Source: Bacillota bacterium (GTDB taxonomy: Bacteria; Bacillota; Clostridia; Lachnospirales; Lachnospiraceae). From it: 64,000 nt of DNA. Under the pieces are notes generated by a model. That model ran no database searches. It worked only from the letters and a program-made list of their open reading frames with translations, and was not told where the DNA came from. The DNA lies in contig JAFAGA010000028.1 of the NCBI GenBank assembly GCA_023423045.1, positions 17,110 through 81,109 of the forward strand. The letters are read 5' to 3'. The translations under genes were made by a program, and so were the position numbers. Positions 27,014-33,700 of the stretch are shown in pieces (position 1 is the stretch's first letter; every line of letters begins with the position of its first letter).

Positions 27014-27067
27014 TTGACAGAGCATATTTCTGATGGTATAGTGTATATAGTGAATATATACACTATA
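27014..27067 (+). promoter_or_regulatory. Promoter and 12-bp inverted-repeat operator of the YtrA-type operon
   Basis: TTGACA (27014-27019) and TATAGT (27037-27042) are spaced by 17 bp. A perfect inverted repeat TATAGTGTATAT (27037-27048) / ATATACACTATA (27056-27067) begins exactly on the -10. A bound GntR dimer would block RNA polymerase. The site lies 95 nt before the GntR gene. Confidence 0.75.
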
Positions 27068-27161
27068 TTGAAGGAAAAAGCTTTAACAAAAAAATGAATT
27101 CTCAGCCAGTTCCATTTATGAGAAGGAATGGTGGTGCCGGATACCATAATGGAGGTTTTGA

Positions 27162-27536
27162 ATGAACATACTGATCAGTAATTCCAATGACAGACCGATC
27201 TATGAACAGATCACATCACAGATGAAGCAGATGATTATCAGCGGTGAGCTGGAGGCGGGAAGTTTACTGCCTTCCATGCGGATGCTGGCAAAGGAGCTTC
27301 GCATCAGCGTAATAACCACAAAACGGGCTTATGAAGATTTGGAGCGCGACGGCTTTATCTACACCGTAGTGGGGAAAGGGAGCTTTGTAGCGGAGAAGAA
27401 TATGGAGTTTGTCCGGGAGGAGCAGCTTAGGATTGTAGAGGAGCACCTTACGAAAGCGGTGAGCGGAGCAAAGGCCGGAGGAATCGGCCTGGATGAGCTT
27501 CAAGAGATAACCAGAATGATATATGAGGAGGAATAG
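27162..27536 (+). CDS. GntR-family regulator, YtrA subfamily
   Basis: A 124-residue regulator: a GntR winged HTH (RPIYEQITSQMKQMIISGEL, LPSMRMLAKELRISVITTKR, DGFIYTVVGKGSFV) plus a short helical dimerisation tail, the compact YtrA layout. YtrA members repress the ABC genes that follow them and respond to cell-wall-active antibiotics in Bacillus. It begins an operon with two ABC genes, 2 nt before the ATPase. The 12-bp inverted repeat over the promoter -10 is its probable operator. Confidence 0.92.
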   Translation: MNILISNSNDRPIYEQITSQMKQMIISGELEAGSLLPSMRMLAKELRISVITTKRAYEDLERDGFIYTVVGKGSFVAEKNMEFVREEQLRIVEEHLTKAVSGAKAGGIGLDELQEITRMIYEEE

Positions 27537-27538
27537 GG

Positions 27539-28423
27539 ATGGCAAGAGATAGAGATGCATCGGATGCAATTGTAATAAATGGGCTTACCAAACATTATCA
27601 GGATTTTACTCTGGATAAGATAAGCTTCCGTGTGCCAAAAGGAACGATTATGGGATTTGTAGGGGAGAACGGAGCAGGGAAGACTACAACCATTAAGGCA
27701 ATCCTGGATTTAATCCATATTGAGGAAGGGGAGGTTACAATTCTCGGTCACCCGGCGGCAAAGCTTCCCAAGGAGGTGAAAGCATCTCTTAGCGTTGTAT
27801 TTGACGGAAGCAGCCTTCATGATAACCTGAATATAGCCAGTACGGATTTGATTATGGGAAGTATTTATCCGAACTGGGATTCTAAGCTGTTCAGACAATA
27901 TGTCCAGCGCTTTGAACTGCCTGAGAAGAAGACGATCAAGACCTTCTCCAGAGGAATGAAGATGAAGCTCTCCATTGCAATTGCCCTGTCCCACAACTCT
28001 AAGCTGTTGATCCTGGACGAGGCGACCAGCGGGCTTGATCCAATGGTCAGGGATGAGATTTTGGACATCTTTCTTGAATTCATTCAGGAGGAGGATCATA
28101 CCATATTATTGTCCTCCCATATCATCAGTGATATTGAGAAGATTGCAGATTATGTAACGTTTATCCATAAGGGACGCATTGTATTCAGTGAGAGCAAGGA
28201 TGAGCTGATCTATCAATATGGAATGATCCGCTGCCGCAGAGAAGATGTCCCGGGAATTGACAGGAATTATGTGGTGGGGATTCGTGAGAACAGCTTTGGA
28301 GCGGAGGTTATGATAAGACAGAAGGATGAATTTGTGAAGCGTTACCATCAATATCAGATAGAAAGAACCTCCATCGAGGAGATCATGCTGTTTATCAGCA
28401 AAGGAAAGGAGCTGCATCGATGA
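27539..28423 (+). CDS. ABC-2 transporter ATP-binding protein
   Basis: A 294-residue ATPase with Walker A GENGAGKTTT, signature FSRGMKMKLS (SRG instead of SGG, common in this subgroup), Walker B LLILDEATSGLDP and H-loop LLSSHIISDIEKIADYV. The C-terminal ~70 residues form an extra small domain seen in YtrB/BcrA-like ATPases. It overlaps the permease gene by 4 nt. It is probably part of an exporter or membrane-stress transporter controlled by the upstream GntR protein. Confidence 0.92.
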   Translation: MARDRDASDAIVINGLTKHYQDFTLDKISFRVPKGTIMGFVGENGAGKTTTIKAILDLIHIEEGEVTILGHPAAKLPKEVKASLSVVFDGSSLHDNLNIASTDLIMGSIYPNWDSKLFRQYVQRFELPEKKTIKTFSRGMKMKLSIAIALSHNSKLLILDEATSGLDPMVRDEILDIFLEFIQEEDHTILLSSHIISDIEKIADYVTFIHKGRIVFSESKDELIYQYGMIRCRREDVPGIDRNYVVGIRENSFGAEVMIRQKDEFVKRYHQYQIERTSIEEIMLFISKGKELHR

Positions 28424-29073
28424 TTGGATTAATGATTAAGGATTTTGTGAATTTGAAGAAGAATATCAGGATGTTTTTGCTGGTAACGATAGTATATGGA
28501 TTTATGGCCTATAGCTCGAGAGATGCCAGCTTTTTCTCCAGTATCTTTACGATGCTGATAGCAATGCTGACGCTGAGCGCCTACTCTTATGATGAAATGG
28601 CTAAATGGGATATCTATGCCCTTACCCTTCCGGTAACAAGAGAGGACGTTGTCCGCGGTAAGTATGCAATAATGCTTTCCTTAACCTTTCTTGGTTCCAT
28701 AGTAAGTATGGCGTTTACCATAGTTTTGAATATGATTATTGGGAGTGAAGAACTTATGAAGGGAGTAACGAACTGCTGGATCGGTGCGGCCATTGTTATT
28801 CTGTTCTATAGTATCGCTCTGCCATTTATCACCAAGGCAGGGGTTGAAAAGGCAAGGATAATCATTCTTGCAATTTATATCATTCCCTTTGTAATATTTT
28901 ATTTACTCAACCAGGCAGTGAAGGAGAAGGGCATCATGATACCGGAAAGCCTGATTAATATCGGCATAAGGCTGATGGATAATATCAATGTGCTGCTGCC
29001 ACTGTTTCTGCTCTTTGCTCTTGCAGTATCCTATACGATATCGTCCGGTATCTATTGTAAAAAAGAATTCTGA
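28420..29073 (+). CDS. ABC-2 type permease
   Basis: A 217-residue membrane protein with about six hydrophobic segments (approx. 15-32, 38-58, 84-108, 120-138, 143-165 and 188-210). The motif YDEMAKWDIYALTLPVTRED between segments 2 and 3 is typical of ABC-2 membrane subunits paired with YtrB-like ATPases. The substrate is unknown. It is the third gene of the GntR-ABC operon. Confidence 0.85.
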   Translation: MIGLMIKDFVNLKKNIRMFLLVTIVYGFMAYSSRDASFFSSIFTMLIAMLTLSAYSYDEMAKWDIYALTLPVTREDVVRGKYAIMLSLTFLGSIVSMAFTIVLNMIIGSEELMKGVTNCWIGAAIVILFYSIALPFITKAGVEKARIIILAIYIIPFVIFYLLNQAVKEKGIMIPESLINIGIRLMDNINVLLPLFLLFALAVSYTISSGIYCKKEF

Positions 29074-29161
29074 CGGCGAAGAAGCTCTTTTTTGTATAAC
29101 CTTTTACAGGCGGTCTTCATAGTATAATGTATGAATTATTGTGCAGAAAGGGGCAGACAGC

Positions 29162-29782
29162 TTGTATAGGGATAATTGCAATCAAGATAGAGAGAATACA
29201 AGTAAATATGAATACGTACAAAGGCAGCCGATGGGAGCGGGAGAGTTTGTACCGCCGCCGTCGGATGAGATACCGCAGATGCAGCAGATGGATGGGCAGC
29301 CAAGATCCGCTCCGCCGGATTTTGTACCTGAGCGGCCCGATATGGAGCGGGGTCAGACGGGCGCACCGGGCGGCCAGGAGAGATTCGGAGGTCCGGGAAG
29401 ACCAGGAGGACCGGGAGGTCCAGGGAGGCCGGGAGGTCCGGGAAGGCCAGGAGGTCCGGGAGGTCCGGGAAGGCCAGGAGGTCCAGGAAGGCCAGGAGGT
29501 CCGGGAGGTCCAGGGAGGCCAGGAAGGCCAGGAGGTCCAGGAAGGCCAGGAGGTCCGGGAGGTCCGGGAAGGCCGGGACCGGGAAATTGGCAGGATATCC
29601 AAAGAGGAATGAGAGGATGCTTGTTCCGTTTTACCTATATCTGGCTTATTAATGGAAATGAATTCTGGTTTTACCCCACCTTTATCGACCGGGATTTCGT
29701 ACAGGGATTCCGTTGGAGAGGAAACCGCTGGGAATTTGATCGTATCAGTTTGAGAAGAATCTTTTTCTTCCGTTGCTTTTAG
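29162..29782 (+). CDS. Collagen-like protein with conserved aromatic C-terminal domain
   Basis: A protein of ~206 residues, probably starting at TTG 29162 after GAAAGGGG; an in-frame GTG at 29141 lacks a binding site. Residues ~1-70 are polar and Met/Pro/Gln-rich. About 21 Gly-X-Pro triplets follow (GRP and GGP in a recurring five-triplet pattern), forming a presumed triple helix. The last ~57 residues are compact and aromatic: RGCLFRFTYIWLINGNEFWF, then YPTFIDRDFVQGFRWRGNRW and a Cys near the end. No signal peptide or anchor is seen. Possible roles are spore-coat or exosporium-like structure; unproven. Confidence 0.75.
   Translation: MYRDNCNQDRENTSKYEYVQRQPMGAGEFVPPPSDEIPQMQQMDGQPRSAPPDFVPERPDMERGQTGAPGGQERFGGPGRPGGPGGPGRPGGPGRPGGPGGPGRPGGPGRPGGPGGPGRPGRPGGPGRPGGPGGPGRPGPGNWQDIQRGMRGCLFRFTYIWLINGNEFWFYPTFIDRDFVQGFRWRGNRWEFDRISLRRIFFFRCF
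29386..29580 (+). repeat. Tandem 9-bp-based repeat coding for Gly-X-Pro triplets
   Basis: About 195 bp of units such as GGAGGTCCGGGAAGGCCA repeat in phase with the coding frame, with GGP and GRP codons alternating. Such arrays often change length by slippage. Confidence 0.85.
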
Positions 29783-29802
29783 TTGAAATTTTGTCTGCTT
29801 CA

Positions 29803-29908
29803 ATAAAACAGGATACTGTATTGCTGTAGCCAGAGCCTCCGGTACTGAAATTGGAGAAATATCAGTATCGGGAAGCCCAGGTATCAGTTCTGCAGCATCC
29901 TGTTTTAT
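29803..29908 (+). terminator. Large branched hairpin after the collagen-like gene
   Basis: ATAAAACAGGAT (29803-29814) pairs perfectly with ATCCTGTTTTAT (29897-29908). An inner stem (CGGTACTGA/TCAGTATCG) lies in between, and GGATTTTT follows. It may act as a terminator, but at 106 nt it is larger and more structured than usual. Confidence 0.55.
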
Positions 29909-29931
29909 GGATTTTTAGACTCAATCGCCAG

Positions 29932-30702
29932 TTATGATTGATGTATGCTATTATTATGATATGAATTAATTTTTCCATAAATCATATCCCATGCCTCAAT
30001 GTTTTTTTCTTTATAGTCCCAAGGTTCAAAATTTCCTGAAGTCAAATTTACGGAATTCCAATTTTGAGGTTTTTCACCAAGGTATGGCTTGAAACCAAAT
30101 TTCATATAGATATTTAATGCTTTATAGCTCCAGGTCTGTGAGGTTAAATAGATATATCCGCTATAACCGAGTTCGTTATAGAGATCGAAAAGCTTTGACA
30201 CAAGTGCTTTTGCGATCCCCTTCCCTTGATGTTTAGGTGAAACCGCAATCCAGTGTAATCTTTGAAGTTCTTTTCCGAACATTTTACCGCCCCATACACA
30301 GCCTGTTCCAATTACATTATCTCTGTCATCAACGATAAACAACATTCTTTCGCACATTTGAGTAAAAAAGGAAGAAGATTCAATATTACAAGGACCCGAA
30401 TTATAAGGATCTGAAATATAAGGATTTGGATGATTATTTTCTTTATTAATCCAATCCATCCCTGTTCCATCTAAAAACCCACATTTGAATGCGAGTTCTG
30501 CTTCCTCAAGGGAATCTGTTTCTCCCACTTCGTATTGTAATTTAGCCCATTGCTGTTCATAGCCTTGTTTATATTTTGCAAAGAAATAGCCATCTGGAAG
30601 GTCAAATTTAGGATAACTTTCTGTATCATATTTCTCCATTATCACGCCAATATGAGGTAAGGAACGATCCAATCCTATTTGTGAAAAAGTTTTATTACAC
30701 AT
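29932..30702 (-). CDS. GNAT-family N-acetyltransferase
   Basis: A 256-residue protein. The GNAT core sits in the second half: RLHWIAVSPKHQGKGIAKAL holds the acetyl-CoA-binding Q-x-x-G-x-G/A loop, followed by YIYLTSQTWSYKALNIYMKF and GFKPYLGEKP. The first ~110 residues are a less conserved substrate-side half. It transfers an acetyl group from acetyl-CoA to an unknown amine. The gene is single, converging with the collagen-like gene. Confidence 0.85.
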   Translation of the reverse strand: MCNKTFSQIGLDRSLPHIGVIMEKYDTESYPKFDLPDGYFFAKYKQGYEQQWAKLQYEVGETDSLEEAELAFKCGFLDGTGMDWINKENNHPNPYISDPYNSGPCNIESSSFFTQMCERMLFIVDDRDNVIGTGCVWGGKMFGKELQRLHWIAVSPKHQGKGIAKALVSKLFDLYNELGYSGYIYLTSQTWSYKALNIYMKFGFKPYLGEKPQNWNSVNLTSGNFEPWDYKEKNIEAWDMIYGKINSYHNNSIHQS

Positions 30703-30761
30703 AATTACTTCCTCCCTTTGACTTACGCATGTAGCACGTTATGAATTGGCAGTAGAAAGAG

Positions 30762-31721
30762 CTATTCGTCTGACTTTTCTGATTCATCTGAAGAAGGACT
30801 GGAATCCGCATCGGATTTTTCGTCCAAAGCTTCCCCAAAAGCGGAGCTGTCTGCTAAGCGGTCCGAAGAGGTATCGGAAGTCATGTCCGAGGCATGAGCT
30901 GAAATCTCAGCATTCTCTTCATCCGAAACATCATCTGTTCCAAGATTGGAAGCAGCCTTAAAGGCAGCTCTGCCGGAAAACAGACCGCAGATGATCACCA
31001 TGGCTAAGCCAATCAGGAAGAGAAAGATGGCAATGAATTGAGAGGTGGATAAGCTTCCCACAGTTCCGCGTTCCAGATCGCCCCGGAAGAATTCTATCAG
31101 GAAACGTCCGGCGCTGTAAAAGACGAGGTAGAAGCCTGCAACCTGACCGTGTGCCTTCGTTCTTTTCGAGATCAGCACAAGCACGATAAAATGCAGAAAG
31201 TTGAGCGCGCTGGAGAGTGGCTGGGTTGGTATAAGGGGTACATTATTCGGTGCAAAGTCTGATTCGCGGAAGATAATATGGAAGTCGCCCGCTGTTTCCA
31301 AACCGTAACAGCAGCCGGCAAAAATACATCCCAATCTGCCAAAGCCCTGTGCAAGAGCAATTGAGGGCATCACAAGGTCAAAGAACTGTAAAAAGTTAAC
31401 CTTATGCTTCCTGGTATACAGAAAACCGGAAAGAATACCTCCGATAATGCCGCCGTATACTACAAAGCCGTGGGATACATCCAGCAGCAGAGCAGGGTCG
31501 GCAAGAATGGCCGGTATCTGGGTGATGAGGTAGAGAAGCTTTGCACCGATAATGCCGCCGGCCAGACACCATATAAAAAGATTGAAGACCAGATCGTACC
31601 TCATTCCTTTCTTCTTAGCACGATATTCTGTCACAAGATAGGCAGACAGGGCACCGATCGCAATCATCAGACCGTATCCGTAGACGGTCACAGGTCCTAT
31701 TGTAAAAAGTTCGTTTCTCAT
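30762..31721 (-). CDS. lgt: Prolipoprotein diacylglyceryl transferase with acidic tail
   Basis: A 319-residue membrane enzyme that adds diacylglycerol to the lipobox Cys of prolipoproteins. About seven membrane segments and the signature regions HGFVVYGGIIGG and GFGRLGCIFAGCCYG (the G-R-x-G Lgt motif) are present, followed by IEFFRGDLERG. The last ~65 residues form an unusual Asp/Ser/Glu-rich cytoplasmic tail (e.g. DEKSDADSSPSSDESEKSDE) absent from typical ~260-280-residue Lgt. The start at 31721 follows AAAGGAC; the longer frame from 31769 is not supported. Confidence 0.92.
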   Translation of the reverse strand: MRNELFTIGPVTVYGYGLMIAIGALSAYLVTEYRAKKKGMRYDLVFNLFIWCLAGGIIGAKLLYLITQIPAILADPALLLDVSHGFVVYGGIIGGILSGFLYTRKHKVNFLQFFDLVMPSIALAQGFGRLGCIFAGCCYGLETAGDFHIIFRESDFAPNNVPLIPTQPLSSALNFLHFIVLVLISKRTKAHGQVAGFYLVFYSAGRFLIEFFRGDLERGTVGSLSTSQFIAIFLFLIGLAMVIICGLFSGRAAFKAASNLGTDDVSDEENAEISAHASDMTSDTSSDRLADSSAFGEALDEKSDADSSPSSDESEKSDE

Positions 31722-31936
31722 TTTCTTAAGTCCTTTCAGGATTATGTAAATTATAAAACGCTTCCTCACCAGTATACCTAATCTTTCTATAAAAGAAAAT
31801 ATCTAAATAAAAAATAAGCCGGAACCTGCCGGAGAAAAATCAGAAAATGAACGTTAGATTCCGAATATTTATAAAAATTGTTTGAAAAATGGAACGTTTT
31901 TTGATTTCAATACTATACAAGCCGGGAAAAATCTGG

Positions 31937-31959
31937 CATACTTATATTTGATAAGTATG
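31937..31959. promoter_or_regulatory. 9-bp inverted repeat upstream of the VirB4-like gene
   Basis: CATACTTAT, 5-nt loop, ATAAGTATG, 87 nt before the start codon at 32046. The 324-bp gap 31722-32045 holds this repeat, a small GCAG/CTGC stem and promoter regions for the divergent lgt and VirB4-like genes. I could not fix a convincing -35/-10 pair. Confidence 0.4.
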
Positions 31960-32045
31960 ATAAGCAGGGTATCTGCTGCTCTTACATAGTACGTGGAATA
32001 AGCATATAAGCTGCTTTAAGTAATAATTATTAAGGAGGAACAGGC

Positions 32046-33140
32046 ATGGCAGTATCAATTTATCAACAGCGAAGGGATATGATTAAGGGCGGCAGCGGTT
32101 TTTACTTCGGACCTGCCGGAACGGGAAAGACCCATGCATTAAAGAGTGAGATTGAACATGTTCTTGAGAATACGGAGGGGACTGTATTCGTAATCAGCAA
32201 ACGAGGGGAGTTCAACGAGCTTGCGGAAAAATATGACGGGCTGATTATCGATCTGGCAAAACAGCCTCTGAATCCTCTGATTATTCAGGATGCAAGTGAA
32301 ATCAACGAAGAAGATGTGGTATTTCTAAGCAAAATAAAATTTGGACTGGCCAAATTATTGATTGAAACCAGAATTCCCAAATTGACCAATCTCCAGAAAT
32401 ACCTGATTGAGCAGGTTATGCTGAAGCTCTGCATAGAATGCGGAGAATTGGATTGGAACCAGTATGCGCTTGCATTTGGAAGTATGATTGAGGATTATAA
32501 GAGCCGCAAAATAGACCGGAAGCTGGAGGATATTAAAGCAAATCTGGAGATGGTGGCAAAGGAGCTGAATCTGTCGCCGGCAAGCACGGATAACCTGCTG
32601 CTTAAGGATACCTTTCTGGAGGAGCTTCAGGCTCTGGCTCGCGCAGTAACAGAACTGAATACATTTGCACAGGGGAAGGAACAGATCTCCATCGGAGGGC
32701 ACCGTCTGATTATCTATGATGTTGCCGGGGTTCCTGCCGAGAATGTGGATAAATACAGCCTTATGGCGATTGAGGATGTCTGGACCAGATTGAACGGCAA
32801 GGCTGCAATTACCGGGGCGAGGCTCCTGATTGATGATGCGGATCAGATTTTCATGCGTTATGATAAATATATGGCGATGATGTATAAGGTGTCCAAATCC
32901 CAGGACTTTGTTATTACTTCAGTGATTGAGGACACCGCAGTCTTCCTTTCGAAGAGACTGAGCTTCCGCAAGATTTCCGGGTATTTTGAGATCTTTGCGC
33001 ACTCGGAGGAGGTTATGGAGCTCTTAAAACCTCTCTTTAGCTTAAGTCCGGAGGATATGAGATGGCTGATCAAGGTACCGGTGGGCCAGAAGTTGGTATT
33101 ATGCGGAGGCAACCGATTCCTGGTTAAGGCTGTGAAATAG
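32046..33140 (+). CDS. Orphan VirB4/TraC-like P-loop ATPase (C-terminal domain only)
   Basis: A 364-residue ATPase. Walker A is YFGPAGTGKTHALKSEI, followed by VFVISKRGEFNELAEKYDGL and a QPLNPL segment in the place of the VirB4 DPExEY...INPMD stretch. ELNTFAQG and RLIIYDVAGV correspond to the VirB4 pre-Walker B region. Walker B reads ARLLIDDADQIFM (DD instead of the usual DE). The C-terminus keeps the order of VirB4 ATPases. It lacks the ~400-residue VirB4 N-terminal domain and has no conjugation genes nearby. AAGGAGGAAC precedes the ATG. The role is unknown; it could be domesticated. Confidence 0.75.
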   Translation: MAVSIYQQRRDMIKGGSGFYFGPAGTGKTHALKSEIEHVLENTEGTVFVISKRGEFNELAEKYDGLIIDLAKQPLNPLIIQDASEINEEDVVFLSKIKFGLAKLLIETRIPKLTNLQKYLIEQVMLKLCIECGELDWNQYALAFGSMIEDYKSRKIDRKLEDIKANLEMVAKELNLSPASTDNLLLKDTFLEELQALARAVTELNTFAQGKEQISIGGHRLIIYDVAGVPAENVDKYSLMAIEDVWTRLNGKAAITGARLLIDDADQIFMRYDKYMAMMYKVSKSQDFVITSVIEDTAVFLSKRLSFRKISGYFEIFAHSEEVMELLKPLFSLSPEDMRWLIKVPVGQKLVLCGGNRFLVKAVK

Positions 33141-33152
33141 TAGAGGTATATC

Positions 33153-33215
33153 AAAGCGCGATGCCGCAAGCTTTCCATTTTAATGGAATATGCTTCGGGG
33201 ACATCGCGCTTTTTT
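33153..33215 (+). terminator. Terminator after the VirB4-like gene
   Basis: AAAGCGCGATG pairs with CATCGCGCTTT around a branched interior (TCCATT/AATGGA), then TTTTT. Confidence 0.85.
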
Positions 33216-33322
33216 GCTATACTATCTTGATTATACTATATTATCTACGCTGTCTTTTATGTGTTGCTTTCGTCTTGTCATTCTTATTGGCCTATGCCTT
33301 ATGAATTAAGAGGAGGTTTCTC

Positions 33323-33664
33323 TTAGCTGCACAAAATCTCCTTAATCATAAACTCTTTGCCGCTGAGTAATTCAAAGCTTTTGCTTCGGCATACGGGGCA
33401 GGTACCCTTTTCCTTTATTAGGTTGAAGACCTGACCGCATTCCCGGCATAGTCCGTTACCCGGAATAATTTCAATCTCTAAGGCTGAATTCTCCAGCAGA
33501 GTACCTTCGACGGCAGCAGGATAGAGTTTCTTCATATAATGAGGGATCATGGAGGAAAGCTCACCGATCTGAAGAACCAGAGTATCGATTGTTTCGATCT
33601 CATTTTCCTTTGCGACCTGCTCCACTTGCTTGACAATCTCGATAATAACACCTAATTCATGCAT
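33323..33664 (-). CDS. hypA: Hydrogenase nickel metallochaperone HypA
   Basis: A 113-residue protein beginning MHELGV, the nickel-binding N-terminus of HypA, with a C-terminal zinc site of two Cys pairs (LCRECG and CPVCRS, residues ~73-93). HypA delivers nickel with HypB to [NiFe] hydrogenase or other nickel enzymes. It is the last gene of the hypB - flavoprotein - hypA unit, 36 nt after the flavoprotein. No hypCDEF or hydrogenase subunit genes occur in the window. Confidence 0.93.
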   Translation of the reverse strand: MHELGVIIEIVKQVEQVAKENEIETIDTLVLQIGELSSMIPHYMKKLYPAAVEGTLLENSALEIEIIPGNGLCRECGQVFNLIKEKGTCPVCRSKSFELLSGKEFMIKEILCS

Positions 33665-33700
33665 AATTACCTTACCTTCCGTGTACCAGAATCAAGAAAT

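Noticed and set aside
29386..29580. CRISPR-like array
   Set aside because: The repeats are in-frame 9/18-bp coding units with no unique spacers and no cas genes.
29117..29803. Long minus-strand frame rich in Ser/Trp/Pro/Thr opposite the collagen-like gene
   Set aside because: It is the antisense shadow of Gly-Pro repeats, has no ribosome-binding site, and its composition is explained by the repeat.
32046..33140. Integrated conjugative element
   Set aside because: Only one VirB4-like ATPase is present; no relaxase, integrase, coupling protein or attachment sites are seen.
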